From Flavobacteriaceae bacterium (GTDB taxonomy: Bacteria > Bacteroidota > Bacteroidia > Flavobacteriales > Flavobacteriaceae), in the NCBI GenBank assembly GCA_947446635.1, contig CANFHF010000015.1, positions 1 to 46,636 of the forward strand: a DNA stretch of 46,636 nt, given 5' to 3'. Positions 25,541-35,163 of this stretch are shown one piece after another. The number at the start of each line of letters is the position of its first letter. Positions within the stretch are counted from its first letter, which is position 1. Under the pieces are notes generated by a model. The model was not told the origin of the DNA. It searched no databases and worked only from the letters and a program-made list of their open reading frames with translations. A program made the position numbers and the translations under genes.

Positions 25541-26488
25541 ATGGAAAAATTACGAATCGTATTTTTAGGAACCCCGGAATTTGCCGTTGGCATTTTGGAC
25601 ACCCTAATTAAAAACAACTATACTGTTGTAGGTGTTGTCACCGCAGCAGATAAGCCAGCAGGTCGTGGCCAAAAAATAAAATTTTCGGCGGTCAAAGAAT
25701 ATGCTTTGGAAAACAGCCTTACTTTATTGCAACCAACTAATTTGAAAGACGATAACTTTTTGAAAGAATTGAAATGCTTAAAGGCTAATTTGCAAATCGT
25801 TGTGGCTTTCCGGATGTTACCAGAAGTAGTTTGGAAGATGCCAAAATTAGGAACATTCAATCTTCATGCTTCTTTATTACCAAATTATCGCGGAGCCGCT
25901 CCAATAAATTGGGCTATTATAAATGGCGATACTAAAACTGGAGTCACTACATTTTTTATCGATGATAAAATAGATACAGGCGCAATGATTCTTAGTTCCG
26001 AAACAGTAATTGCGTCAGATGAAAACGCAGGACAATTACATGATAGATTAATGGGTTTGGGAAGTAAAACCGTTTTAGATACTTTGACATTGATTGAGAA
26101 AGGAAATGTAATCACAACCATTCAGGAAGAGAATTCCCAAATAAAAACGGCATACAAACTCAATAAAGAAAATTGCAAGATTGATTGGACAAAACCAGGG
26201 GTTGAAATATACAATCTAATTCGAGGTTTAAACCCATACCCTTCGGCTTGGTGTTTTTTTAAAGACAAAAATGAGGAGTGGAATGTAAAAATTCATGAAG
26301 CAAAAATGATATTGGAAAATCATAATTATGATACGGGAAGCCTGATTTGCACCAAAAAAGAAATGACAATTGCGATAAAAAAAGGTTATATTCAGGTGTT
26401 AAGTTTGCAGTTTCCAGGAAAAAAGAAGATGAGTGCCTCCGAATTATTGAATGGAATGACTTTTTCAGGCTCTGCAAAAGTCTATTAA
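25541..26488 (+). CDS. fmt: Methionyl-tRNA formyltransferase
   Basis: A 315-residue enzyme that formylates initiator Met-tRNA with 10-formyl-tetrahydrofolate. The catalytic motif FNLHASLLPNYRGAAPINWA gives Asn107 and His109, and Asp145 lies in DDKIDTGAMI. The C-terminal anticodon-recognition-like domain (about 205-315) is present. It lies just after recQ and probably shares its transcript. Only a weak hairpin (around 26487-26513) follows. Confidence 0.95.
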   Translation: MEKLRIVFLGTPEFAVGILDTLIKNNYTVVGVVTAADKPAGRGQKIKFSAVKEYALENSLTLLQPTNLKDDNFLKELKCLKANLQIVVAFRMLPEVVWKMPKLGTFNLHASLLPNYRGAAPINWAIINGDTKTGVTTFFIDDKIDTGAMILSSETVIASDENAGQLHDRLMGLGSKTVLDTLTLIEKGNVITTIQEENSQIKTAYKLNKENCKIDWTKPGVEIYNLIRGLNPYPSAWCFFKDKNEEWNVKIHEAKMILENHNYDTGSLICTKKEMTIAIKKGYIQVLSLQFPGKKKMSASELLNGMTFSGSAKVY

Positions 26489-26593
26489 CCTCAACAAAAA
26501 GGTGTTTTTTTGCTGATTTACAAGAAACTTGACCAGCTTTATGAACAAAAAAAGCAAGTTATCAACAAAATGCGCCGAAATTAAACAAAACAC

Positions 26594-26623
26594 TTGTAAG
26601 GGAAGTAAATCCTACTAAATTTG
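26594..26623 (+). promoter_or_regulatory. Promoter of the HU gene
   Basis: TTG at 26594-26596 and TAAATTTG at 26616-26623 are separated by 19 bases, a near-perfect Bacteroidetes promoter. The leader to the ATG is about 40 bases. Confidence 0.78.
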
Positions 26624-26670
26624 TTCTATCAACAAAGTTTTTTTTAACCAACATTTAATAACTAAACATT

Positions 26671-26943
26671 ATGAACAAATCAGAATTAATTGACGCTATC
26701 GCTGCTGATGCAGGAATTACAAAAGCTGCTGCAAAACTAGCTTTAGAATCATTTTTAGGAAACGTAGCTGGTACTTTGAAAAAAGGTGGAAGAGTATCTT
26801 TAGTAGGTTTCGGATCTTGGTCAGTTTCTGCAAGAGCTGCAAGAGATGGTAGAAACCCTCAAACAGGAAAAACTATAAAAATTGCTGCAAAAAATGTAGT
26901 GAAATTTAAAGCTGGCGCTGACTTAGATGGGGCAGTAAACTAA
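26671..26943 (+). CDS. hup: HU family DNA-binding protein
   Basis: A 90-residue nucleoid protein. It begins MNKSELIDAIAADAGITKAA and has the beta-arm segment GFGSWSVSARAARDGRNPQT with the DNA-intercalating Pro in RNPQTG. It binds and bends DNA as a dimer. The gene is monocistronic with its own promoter and terminator, which fits high expression. HU versus IHF-like use cannot be settled from sequence alone. Confidence 0.95.
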   Translation: MNKSELIDAIAADAGITKAAAKLALESFLGNVAGTLKKGGRVSLVGFGSWSVSARAARDGRNPQTGKTIKIAAKNVVKFKAGADLDGAVN

Positions 26944-26967
26944 TTTAAGTTTTTCTTAAATACAATT

Positions 26968-26992
26968 AAACCTTCCTTAGGAGGGTTTTTTT
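26968..26992 (+). terminator. Terminator after the HU gene
   Basis: A 9-bp stem (26968-26976 with 26980-26988, one G-U) with a TTA loop is followed by a run of T. It begins 24 bases after the stop. Confidence 0.85.
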
Positions 26993-27062
26993 ATGCCTTT
27001 AATCGACTTGATTTGACTTTTTTTCTGTTTTATTCTTATATTCAAGTAAAATAATTAAAATC

Positions 27063-27629
27063 ATGATTTCATCAAAATTAAAAAAAGGACTTCTCCTAAT
27101 TGCAGAGCCTTCAATGATTGGAGATTTATCATTTAACAGATCCGTTATTTTATTAGCAGACCATTCAGAAGGCGAAGGAGGTTCAGTGGGTTTTATCATA
27201 AACAAACCCTTAAAATACACTATCCATGACCTGATTCCAGAAATCAAGGCCTCATTCAAGATTTACAATGGAGGTCCTGTAGAACAGGATAATCTTTATT
27301 TTATTCATAATATCCCTGATTTAATTCCAAATAGTGTAGAGATTTCAGATGGGATTTATTGGGGAGGCGAATATGAATTCGTAAAGAGCCTGATCAACAA
27401 AGGTGAAATCAACAAAGACAACATACGATTCTTTTTAGGCTATACGGGATGGGAAGAAGATCAATTAGAGACTGAGATGGAGGAGAATTCTTGGATTACC
27501 ATTGAAAATAAATATGAAAATAAAATAATAGGTAAATCAGCTTCCCATTTTTGGAAAGAAAAAATTATGGAGTTGGGCGGGGAATACCTAATATGGTCTA
27601 ATGCGCCTGAAAATCCATATTTAAACTAA
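27063..27629 (+). CDS. YqgE/AlgH family protein
   Basis: A 188-residue soluble protein. The family pattern is clear: KKGLLLIAEPSMIGDLSFNR at the start, then VGFIINKPL, YNGGPVEQDNLYFIHN, and FFLGYTGWEEDQLETEM near 120-136. AlgH was linked to alginate regulation in Pseudomonas, but the molecular role of the family is unresolved. It stands alone between the HU terminator and the convergent aconitase gene. Confidence 0.9.
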   Translation: MISSKLKKGLLLIAEPSMIGDLSFNRSVILLADHSEGEGGSVGFIINKPLKYTIHDLIPEIKASFKIYNGGPVEQDNLYFIHNIPDLIPNSVEISDGIYWGGEYEFVKSLINKGEINKDNIRFFLGYTGWEEDQLETEMEENSWITIENKYENKIIGKSASHFWKEKIMELGGEYLIWSNAPENPYLN

Positions 27630-27754
27630 ATACTCTCTAGCTCCTTTATCCTAACCTAAAAGTAAAATAGGACAAGGTCATAGGAAAAATCTTAATCAAA
27701 AGATGCAATCAGGAAAAGAGAAGAATTTCTGCTTTTTTATTTCTTATTACACGC

Positions 27755-27782
27755 AAAAACGCCCAAGTTTCCTTGAGCGTTT
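27755..27782 (-). terminator. Terminator after aconitase
   Basis: An 11-bp stem (27757-27767 with 27772-27782, one G-U on the minus strand) with a 4-base loop leads into five T on the minus strand. It lies 22 bases past the aconitase stop. Confidence 0.75.
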
Positions 27783-27803
27783 TCTATATAAAATCTAAAT
27801 AAC

Positions 27804-30071
27804 TTACGCTTTTCCAGCAGCTGCAATCAAGTTTAATGCTGAGCCAGCAACGAACCAGCCAATTTGCCCTTCGTTGTAGGTATGGTTAGCCAAGATACTA
27901 TCTTTGGTTCCATCAGCGTGAACAAACTCTAATAACAAAGGTTTTCCTGGAGCAAAATCCACTAAATCTACGAAGTTAATAGTATCGTTTTCTTGAATTT
28001 TGTCATAATCTGCTTCATTAGCAAAAGTTAATCCAAGCATCCCTTGTTTTTTTAAATTTGTTTCGTGAATACGAGCGAATGATTTTACCAAAACTGCTTT
28101 CACTCCTAAGAAACGAGGCTCCATAGCTGCATGTTCCCGAGAAGAACCTTCACCATAATTGTGATCACCCACTACAACCGAAGCGATGTCAGCCGCTTTG
28201 TAGGCACGTGCCACAGCAGGAACAGTATCGTATTCTCCTGTTATTTGGTTTTTAACCGAATTCGCTTTTTGGTTAAAAGCATTTTCAGCACCAATCAACA
28301 TATTGTTTGAAATATTATCCAAGTGACCACGGAAACGCAACCAAGGTCCCGCCATAGAGATATGATCGGTAGTGCATTTTCCAAAGGCTTTGATAAGCAA
28401 TTTGGCTCCCATTATATTCTTACCGTCCCAAGCTTGGAAAGGCGCTAATAATTGCAAACGGTCTGAAGATTCGCTTACAGCGATTTGAACTCCTGAACCA
28501 TCGGCCGCAGGTGCTTGAAAACCTGCATCTTCAACAGCAAATCCTTTTTTAGGCAATTCATCACCATAAGGAGCGCTCAATTTCACTTCTTCACCATTAT
28601 CGTTAATCAACGTATCTGTCAATGGATTGAAATCCAAACGCCCTGAAATTGCTAAAGCAGCAACCATTTCTGGTGAAGTAACAAAAGCATGTGTGTTTGG
28701 GTTGCCATCGGCACGTTTAGAGAAGTTACGGTTGAACGAATGAACAATGGTGTTTTTCTCCCCTTTATCTGCTCCTGCTCTATCCCACTGCCCGATACAA
28801 GGCCCGCAAGCATTGGTAAATACTTTGGTGCCCATTTTTTCGAAAGTCGCGATGATTCCGTCTCTTTCAATAGTATATCTAATTTGTTCCGAGCCTGGGT
28901 TGATTCCAAATTCTGCTTTTGGGCTAATTCCTAATTCAACGGCTTGGTTTACGATAGAGGCAGCTCGAGCCATATCTTCGTATGAAGAGTTGGTACAAGA
29001 TCCAATTAATCCCCATTCCACTTTTAAAGGCCATCCGTTTGCAGCGGCTTCCTCTTTCATTTTAGAAACTGGCGTTCCTCTATCTGGAGTAAAAGGTCCA
29101 TTAATGTGTGGCTCTAATTCTGAAAGGTTGATTTCAATTACTTGATCAAAATACGTTTCTGGATTAGCGTATACTTCTGGATCGGCAGTTAGGTAAGAAG
29201 CCACTTTATCGGCAGCATCAACCACGTCTTGACGACCTGTTGCAGAAAGGTATCTTCTCATGGACTCGTCATAACCAAATGTAGAAGTGGTAGCGCCAAT
29301 TTCGGCTCCCATGTTACAAATAGTTCCTTTTCCGGTACATGACATTGAAGTGGCTCCTTCTCCAAAATATTCCACAATAGCTCCTGTCCCCCCTTTTACG
29401 GTAAGAATATCAGCCACTTTAAGGATTACATCTTTTGGAGCTGTCCAACCAGAAAGTTTTCCAGTCAATTTTACCCCTATTAATTTTGGGAATTTTAATT
29501 CCCATGACATTCCTGACATTACATCTACTGCATCAGCTCCACCAACACCGATAGCCAACATTCCTAATCCACCTGCATTTACAGTATGTGAATCGGTACC
29601 AATCATCAAACCTCCAGGAAACGCATAGTTTTCCAAAACGATTTGGTGAATAATTCCAGAACCCGGTTTCCAAAAACCAATTCCATATTTATTAGATACT
29701 GAAGAAAGAAAATCAAAAACTTCTTTTGATTGTGTATTGGCAACAGCTAAATCGCTAGAAGCACCAACTTTGGCTTGAATCAAGTGATCACAGTGAACGG
29801 TCGTAGGTACAGCAACAGTTTTCTTTCCGGCATGCATAAATTGCAATAAAGCCATTTGAGCTGTTGCATCTTGACAAGCCACTCGGTCTGGAGCAAAATC
29901 CACATAATCAACACCTCTTGAAAAAGTTTGGGTAGGATTTCCTTCCCAAAGGTGATTGTATAAAATTTTCTCAGTCAATGTAAGCGGACGACCAACTAAT
30001 TCACGTGCTTTATCTACACGTGTGGTCATGTTTGCGTACACTTTTTTAATCATTTCAATATCAAAAGCCAT
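27804..30071 (-). CDS. acn: Aconitate hydratase, mitochondrial type
   Basis: A 755-residue TCA-cycle enzyme that isomerises citrate to isocitrate. The [4Fe-4S] ligands are Cys359 (IGSCTNSS), Cys422 and Cys425 ([10 protein letters not shown]). These numbers differ by only one from the mature mitochondrial enzyme (358, 421, 424), and the length also matches it rather than the longer AcnA or AcnB. The swivel domain with [15 protein letters not shown] is complete. A mitochondrial-like aconitase was reported earlier in Bacteroides fragilis. A TAAATTTG box lies upstream (complement of 30171-30178). Confidence 0.95.
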   Translation of the reverse strand: MAFDIEMIKKVYANMTTRVDKARELVGRPLTLTEKILYNHLWEGNPTQTFSRGVDYVDFAPDRVACQDATAQMALLQFMHAGKKTVAVPTTVHCDHLIQAKVGASSDLAVANTQSKEVFDFLSSVSNKYGIGFWKPGSGIIHQIVLENYAFPGGLMIGTDSHTVNAGGLGMLAIGVGGADAVDVMSGMSWELKFPKLIGVKLTGKLSGWTAPKDVILKVADILTVKGGTGAIVEYFGEGATSMSCTGKGTICNMGAEIGATTSTFGYDESMRRYLSATGRQDVVDAADKVASYLTADPEVYANPETYFDQVIEINLSELEPHINGPFTPDRGTPVSKMKEEAAANGWPLKVEWGLIGSCTNSSYEDMARAASIVNQAVELGISPKAEFGINPGSEQIRYTIERDGIIATFEKMGTKVFTNACGPCIGQWDRAGADKGEKNTIVHSFNRNFSKRADGNPNTHAFVTSPEMVAALAISGRLDFNPLTDTLINDNGEEVKLSAPYGDELPKKGFAVEDAGFQAPAADGSGVQIAVSESSDRLQLLAPFQAWDGKNIMGAKLLIKAFGKCTTDHISMAGPWLRFRGHLDNISNNMLIGAENAFNQKANSVKNQITGEYDTVPAVARAYKAADIASVVVGDHNYGEGSSREHAAMEPRFLGVKAVLVKSFARIHETNLKKQGMLGLTFANEADYDKIQENDTINFVDLVDFAPGKPLLLEFVHADGTKDSILANHTYNEGQIGWFVAGSALNLIAAAGKA

Positions 30072-30417
30072 AATTTGTGGTAATTAATTTATTTGTAAAT
30101 AGATTCTATTACTTGTAATTTATAATGGAAATAACCTAGAAAGAGCAAACCATTATTTTTTATTGCGGTGCAAATTTAATAATTTATGATGAGAATTTAA
30201 AAAAAATAGCAGAAGACCGCTTTCTTAAAATCACTATTACCAAAAACGGATTTTATTTGGTTATTATTACGATATAGCTAACATCTAACTGTATATATTA
30301 CACTATTAATAACGCATCTTCCCTAAGTTGATTGAATTGGGATTCAAGTTCTTAAACAAAAAAAGCTTACCGCTTATTTCTTGAGTTGCAGCGCCTTTTA
30401 AATAGCGTTATTTTGAT
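30072..30417. other. Intergenic region between moxR and aconitase
   Basis: This 346-base gap lies between two minus-strand genes. It includes the likely aconitase -7 box TAAATTTG (complement of 30171-30178), with no clear -33 partner. The rest is AT-rich. I see no coding frame, tRNA or strong hairpin. Confidence 0.5.
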
Positions 30418-31371
30418 TTAAACTAGATTATCTATAATCATTTCTTCGGTGATACCCTCTGCATCGGCTTTGTAGTTTTTAATGATTCGGTGGCGCAAAA
30501 TTCCTGTAGCTACAGCCTTCACATCTTCGATGTCCGGAGAAAATTTTCCATTGAAAGCGGCGTTCGCTTTGGCCGCCAAAATTAAATTTTGCGAGGCTCT
30601 TGGCCCTGCTCCCCAATCGAGATAGTTCTTTACGAATTCGTTGGACAAGGCATTGTCAGGACGTGTTTTACTAACCAAGGTGACGGCATATTCGATGACG
30701 TTATCGGCCACAGGAATCCTTCGAATCAAGTGTTGGAAATCAATAATTTCCTGTGCAGTAAACAACGGATTTATGGTCTTTTTTTGATCAGAAGTGGTAC
30801 GTTTCACCACATTTACTTCTTCCTCAAAAGAAGGGTAATCCAACTTAATGGCAAACATAAAACGGTCTAACTGTGCTTCAGGCAAAGGATAAGTTCCTTC
30901 TTGTTCAATAGGGTTTTGGGTCGCCAAAACAAAATAAGGCAAGTCTAATTTATAGTTTTGCCCAGCAATAGTCACAGAACGTTCTTGCATCGCTTCTAGT
31001 AATGCAGCTTGTGTTTTTGGAGGGGTTCTATTGATTTCGTCAGCCAGAATAATATTCGAAAAAATAGGTCCTTTTATGAATTTGAATTGGCGATTTTCAT
31101 CCAAAATTTCACTTCCTAAAATGTCCGAAGGCATTAAATCAGGGGTGAACTGTATTCTTTTGAAATCTAGCCCAAGCGCCAAGGCCAAAGTGTTGATCAT
31201 TAAGGTTTTTGCTAATCCAGGAACTCCTACCAAAAGGGCATGTCCGCCGGAGAAAATACAAAGCAAAATTTGGTCTACCACCGCATCCTGACCTACAATT
31301 ATTTTTGCGATTTCGGTTTTTAGTTCGTTTCTTTTTTGAACCAAGCTATGTATTGCTGCTACGTCTGACAT
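30418..31371 (-). CDS. MoxR family AAA+ ATPase
   Basis: A 317-residue AAA+ protein. Walker A is GVPGLAKT, Walker B LADEINR, and the family motif RTPPKTQAALLEAMQER lies between them and sensor 1 (LATQNPIEQEGTYPLPEAQ). The C-terminal lid is present. MoxR ATPases act as chaperone-like loaders, often for von Willebrand factor A proteins encoded beside them. No DUF58 or Bat-type gene follows here; the gene is 31 bases after the SurA-like gene on the same strand, suggesting a shared transcript. Confidence 0.92.
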   Translation of the reverse strand: MSDVAAIHSLVQKRNELKTEIAKIIVGQDAVVDQILLCIFSGGHALLVGVPGLAKTLMINTLALALGLDFKRIQFTPDLMPSDILGSEILDENRQFKFIKGPIFSNIILADEINRTPPKTQAALLEAMQERSVTIAGQNYKLDLPYFVLATQNPIEQEGTYPLPEAQLDRFMFAIKLDYPSFEEEVNVVKRTTSDQKKTINPLFTAQEIIDFQHLIRRIPVADNVIEYAVTLVSKTRPDNALSNEFVKNYLDWGAGPRASQNLILAAKANAAFNGKFSPDIEDVKAVATGILRHRIIKNYKADAEGITEEMIIDNLV

Positions 31372-31402
31372 TTTAAAATTTTAGATTTAGGATTTCTGAC
31401 AT

Positions 31403-32812
31403 CTATTTCTTCAACCAATTATTTGTGAAATTACACTCTCTGTATTCGCCTATAATTTTAATATAAGTTTCCTTGATTTTCTCGTCAAACCATTTTCCGA
31501 TAGTTTTGATTTGTTTTTCTTTCAATGCCAATTCTTTGATTTTGATATAGTCCTTGGCATAATCGGCTACATGTTCTTCTATTCTATTGGTTACCGTAAT
31601 TAACTTGTACTTTTTCTTACCTGATTGATCTTCATCTATTATAGGTAAAGAAATTTCTCCTTCTTTCAAATTAGACACCTGACTGTATAAACTTGGATCC
31701 ATTTTTGTTAATTCGAAACGAGTATCTTGGGTTTTTGGATTTATCAAAGCTCCGCCATTAGCTTTGGTTTCTTTTTCGTCAGACAAAGATCTTGCCGCAT
31801 CAGCAAAAGTAAGTTCCTTGTCTTCAATTCTTTTTTTAATTAAAGTAATTTTTTCTTTGGCAGCTTTTAATGCTGCTTCAGATACAACTGGCGTCAATAA
31901 AATATGACGTAATTCTACTTCTTGTCCTTTAATTTTTTCGATATAAATAATATGAAATCCGAAATCAGTTTCAAAAGGAGCTGAAATTTCTCCTTCGGCA
32001 AGGCTAAAAGCTACGTCTTTGAACTCCTTTACAAAAGGTGTTTTCCGATTCATTTTATAAAAACCACCCGTTGCTCTAGAACCTGGATCTTGTGAATACA
32101 AAACTGCTTTGGTGGAAAAACTAGACCCTTCTTGAATTTCTTTTTTAAACTCGTTCAATTTGTCAATCACTTTCTGTTTCTCTTCATCAGAAACCTTGGG
32201 TGTTACAACAATCTGAGCCACTTCTAATTCTACACCAAAAATTGGGAGGTCAGCAGTAGGAATCTTTTTAAAGAAATTACGAACTTCTTCGGGGGTAATT
32301 TGCACATCATCAACAATTTTCTTTTGCATTTCGGATGTGAGTTTCTGTTCTTTCAAAATATCAAAGAAATAGGATCTAAATTCTTCTTCACTATTTTTCT
32401 TGTAATATTTCACCACCTTTTCCATGGATCCTATTTGTTCTACCATATAGTTCAATCGCTCTTCCATCATAGATTTTACTTCGGAATCCGTAACCTTTAA
32501 ACTATCTTGTATGGCTTGATGAGCATATAGTTTATCCTCTAGTAATTTTCCCAACATTTGACATCTTGTAATGTCTTTTACAGAGCCTCCTTGACTTGAA
32601 ATTTCTAAATATGACTTGTCAATATCTGAATCTAAAATAATATAATCCCCTACTTTTGCAATTACGCCGTCGATTTTCTGTTTTTGGCTAGAATTACTTA
32701 TTTTAATAGTGTCAACTGTATTTTCTTTGATGATTTCTTGAGCTACTGTAATACTGCTTGAAAAAAGTAACAAAAAAAATGTAAGTGCAATTGTGAAATT
32801 TATGGACTTCAT
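31403..32812 (-). CDS. surA: SurA-like periplasmic peptidyl-prolyl isomerase/chaperone
   Basis: A 469-residue exported chaperone for outer-membrane proteins. The signal peptide (1-25, MKSINFTIALTFFLLLFSS to VAQ) is followed by a SurA N-terminal helical domain (about 45-180). Two parvulin domains follow: about 195-300 (QIVVTPKVSDEEK, FHIIYIEKIKG) and 305-420 (ELRHILLTP, TFADAARSLSDE). I chose the ATG at 32812; an ATG 21 bases upstream would put seven extra residues before the signal peptide. It leads the pair with moxR. The several beta-barrel genes in this window are plausible clients. Confidence 0.88.
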   Translation of the reverse strand: MKSINFTIALTFFLLLFSSSITVAQEIIKENTVDTIKISNSSQKQKIDGVIAKVGDYIILDSDIDKSYLEISSQGGSVKDITRCQMLGKLLEDKLYAHQAIQDSLKVTDSEVKSMMEERLNYMVEQIGSMEKVVKYYKKNSEEEFRSYFFDILKEQKLTSEMQKKIVDDVQITPEEVRNFFKKIPTADLPIFGVELEVAQIVVTPKVSDEEKQKVIDKLNEFKKEIQEGSSFSTKAVLYSQDPGSRATGGFYKMNRKTPFVKEFKDVAFSLAEGEISAPFETDFGFHIIYIEKIKGQEVELRHILLTPVVSEAALKAAKEKITLIKKRIEDKELTFADAARSLSDEKETKANGGALINPKTQDTRFELTKMDPSLYSQVSNLKEGEISLPIIDEDQSGKKKYKLITVTNRIEEHVADYAKDYIKIKELALKEKQIKTIGKWFDEKIKETYIKIIGEYRECNFTNNWLKK

Positions 32813-33210
32813 TACTATTGATTTTGAAAACATTATTTTGAAATTTAATTTTTTTATAAATTATTGCTAAAACGGCATTGAATTCAACATCACTATAGAC
32901 GGCGAAATTTTGACCAAATATACACTTTAAGAATCAAGTAAAAGCATTGTTTACAACAACAATTTCGTTAAGCGGTTGTTGCAAAACAAAAATAACAATT
33001 CAATCACATAATACAAGTTTACTCAGGAGTATTAACAAAAAATTATAAAGAAGTTTACTTAGATGAAGTAGTATAAATTAGTTTAATAAAATCTAAGTCA
33101 ATAGAAAAATAGGTGATTTTCCGTTCAATACTTTAGGGAATACTAAGCTTATATTTGAAAAAGCCACCTTTTGGTAGCTTTTTTATTTTAAAAGAACTAT
33201 TAATAGCCTT
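32813..33210. other. Intergenic region between carA and surA
   Basis: About 400 bases without a gene. The carA terminator lies at its right end (33158-33184). A TATATTTG box (complement of 32915-32922) is a candidate -7 element for surA, with no -33 partner at the right distance. A GGAATACTAA at 33137-33146 repeats the motif found in the zapA promoter. No coding frame was seen. Confidence 0.5.
33158..33184 (-). terminator. Terminator after carA
   Basis: A stem of about 10 positions with one mismatch around a TTTT loop (AAAGCCACC with GGTAGCTTT) is followed by five T on the minus strand. It lies about 27 bases past the carA stop. Confidence 0.75.
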
Positions 33211-34311
33211 TTATTTTTTTATATTTTCAATAAATTGATCAAACAAATAAGAAGAATCATGAGGTCCTGGACTTGCTTCAGGATGGTATTGAACGGAGAA
33301 ACAGTTTTTGTTTTTCATTCGCATCCCGGCAACAGTCCCATCATTAAGATGAAGATGTGTAATTTCCATATCAGGGTGGTTTTCCAATTCTTCTTTGTTA
33401 ACGGCAAAACCGTGATTTTGAGAAGTAACCTCACCCTTTCCTGTAATAATATTTTTAACAGGATGATTAATTCCCCTATGCCCGTTAAACATTTTATATG
33501 TCGAAATTCCATTAGCCAGAGCTATTACTTGATGGCCTAAACAAATTCCAAATAACGGCTTGTTATTTTCCAATACTTCTTTTGCAACCTTAATAGCACT
33601 TAAAAGTGGATCGGGATCCCCAGGTCCGTTTGACAAGAAAAACCCATCCGGATTAAACGCTGCTAATTCTGAATATTTAGAATCGTATGAAAACACTTTG
33701 ATATAACAATCTCTTTTAGCAAAATTGCGAAGGATATTGGTTTTAATTCCCAAATCTAAAGCTGCAATTTTGTATTTAGCATTCTCATCCCCAAAAAAGT
33801 AAGGCTCCTTAGTGGAAACTTTAGAAGCTAACTCCAAACCTTTCATATTGGGTACTTTTGCTAATGCTGCTTTTAGTTCTTCTATTGGCGTTCCGTCAGT
33901 ACAAATCACGGAATTCATCGCTCCATTGTCGCGAATGTAACTCACGAGTCCTCGCGTGTCAACATCAGAAATACAGATTAGGTTTTGTTTTTTAAAATAA
34001 TCTTCTAAACTTCCCGTAGCGTCTTCTCTTGAATAATTGAAGCTGAAATTTTTACAAACCAATCCTGCAATTTTAATGCCGCTAGATTCAATTTCTTTAT
34101 CATTTACACCATAATTACCAATGTGCGCATTGGTAGCCACCATAATTTGTCCGAAATAAGAAGGATCGGTAAATATTTCTTGGTAACCTGTCATTCCGGT
34201 ATTAAAACATACTTCTCCGAAAGTCGTTCCTGAAATTCCAATTGACTTTCCGTGAAAAATGGTTCCGTCACTTAATAGTAGTATGGCGCTTTGTCGTGTT
34301 GTGTATTTCAT
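33211..34311 (-). CDS. carA: Carbamoyl-phosphate synthase small subunit
   Basis: A 366-residue glutaminase subunit that passes ammonia to CarB for arginine and pyrimidine synthesis. The N-terminal CPSase domain (about 5-135, with FNTGMTGYQEIFTDPSY) is followed by a class I glutamine amidotransferase. Its nucleophile is Cys257 in FGICLGHQ, and the His-Glu pair is in QYHPEASPGP. It lies after the ribosomal operon but has its own promoter and terminator. carB is not in the window. Confidence 0.96.
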   Translation of the reverse strand: MKYTTRQSAILLLSDGTIFHGKSIGISGTTFGEVCFNTGMTGYQEIFTDPSYFGQIMVATNAHIGNYGVNDKEIESSGIKIAGLVCKNFSFNYSREDATGSLEDYFKKQNLICISDVDTRGLVSYIRDNGAMNSVICTDGTPIEELKAALAKVPNMKGLELASKVSTKEPYFFGDENAKYKIAALDLGIKTNILRNFAKRDCYIKVFSYDSKYSELAAFNPDGFFLSNGPGDPDPLLSAIKVAKEVLENNKPLFGICLGHQVIALANGISTYKMFNGHRGINHPVKNIITGKGEVTSQNHGFAVNKEELENHPDMEITHLHLNDGTVAGMRMKNKNCFSVQYHPEASPGPHDSSYLFDQFIENIKK

Positions 34312-34330
34312 TATTCTATTAACTTTTGTG

Positions 34331-34361
34331 CAAATTTAATTTTTTAAAACAGCAGATGCAA
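34331..34361 (-). promoter_or_regulatory. Promoter of carA
   Basis: On the minus strand TTG (complement of 34359-34361) and TAAATTTG (complement of 34331-34338) are separated by 20 bases, close to the Bacteroidetes consensus. The start codon is about 20 bases downstream. Confidence 0.7.
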
Positions 34362-34452
34362 TATTTTTTTAAATATATCTTGAATACTATAAACCAAACG
34401 AGCTTTATAAATAAATAGGATTTATTAAATTTTCTTCATGAAATAAAAAAAT

Positions 34453-34488
34453 CAAAAAAAAAGGACAAACTAGCAAAAGTTTATCCTT
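34453..34488 (-). terminator. Terminator of the ribosomal superoperon
   Basis: An 11-bp stem (34461-34471 with 34478-34488, one G-U) with a 6-base loop is followed by a long T run on the minus strand. It lies about 30 bases past the rplQ stop and marks the end of the operon. Confidence 0.85.
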
Positions 34489-34516
34489 GATTTTTATTGA
34501 ATGATTATCTTCATAA

Positions 34517-35131
34517 TTATTCAGCAGCCTCTTCAGCTGGAGTTTCGTTTTCAGTTTCAGCAACTGGAGTTTCAACTTCAACAATCGGAGTTTCTTCGAC
34601 TTCGGCAACTGTTGGAACTTCAGCTTCAGCAACTGGAGTTTCTTCAATTTCAGTAACCGGGGCTTTCGCTTCGACAACTGGCGCATCTGTAGAAACTTCA
34701 TCGGCTTTTTTTGATTTTCCACCACGACGGCTTTTGGATTTTACAACTTCTTTTTTGCCTCCATTGTAAAGTTCATTGAAATCTACTAATTCGATCATTG
34801 CCATATCGGCATTATCTCCTAAACGATTTCCAACTTTAATGATACGTGTGTATCCACCTGGACGGTCGCCTACTTTAGCGGCCACGTCTCTGAACAAGTC
34901 AGTTACGGCATATTTGCTACGTAAATAAGCAAAAACAATACGACGATTGTGAGTCGTATCCTCTTTAGATTTTGTTATTAATGGCTCAACAAATTGTTTA
35001 AGCGCTTTTGCTTTAGCAACAGTAGTATTAATACGTTTGTGCTCGATAAGAGAACAAGCCATATTAGCCAACATAGATTTTCTATGTGCTGTCTGTCTGC
35101 CTAAGTGATTGAATTTTTTTCCGTGTCTCAT
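34517..35131 (-). CDS. rplQ: 50S ribosomal protein L17 with acidic C-terminal extension
   Basis: The L17 core (1-125) opens [20 protein letters not shown] and contains [21 protein letters not shown]17 sits near the peptide exit tunnel. The chain is 204 residues, far longer than the usual 115-130. A basic linker ([12 protein letters not shown], 131-142) is followed by an acidic, proline-rich tail (143-204) of repeated ETP/VAE units. The tail starts cleanly after the core with no frameshift. It is the last gene of the operon, 32 bases after rpoA. Confidence 0.95.
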   Translation of the reverse strand: MRHGKKFNHLGRQTAHRKSMLANMACSLIEHKRINTTVAKAKALKQFVEPLITKSKEDTTHNRRIVFAYLRSKYAVTDLFRDVAAKVGDRPGGYTRIIKVGNRLGDNADMAMIELVDFNELYNGGKKEVVKSKSRRGGKSKKADEVSTDAPVVEAKAPVTEIEETPVAEAEVPTVAEVEETPIVEVETPVAETENETPAEEAAE

Positions 35132-35163
35132 TGCTATTAAATTTAAACCTTTGACGGTTTAGA

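Noticed and set aside
26487..26513. Hairpin after fmt as a terminator
   Set aside because: The stem is only about four pairs with a large loop; the T run alone is not enough.
34405..34769. Long alternative frames on both strands over the rplQ 3' end (Lys/Leu-rich on one, Ser/Thr-rich on the other)
   Set aside because: They are out-of-frame readings of the repetitive L17 tail; the L17 frame is continuous and conserved at its core.
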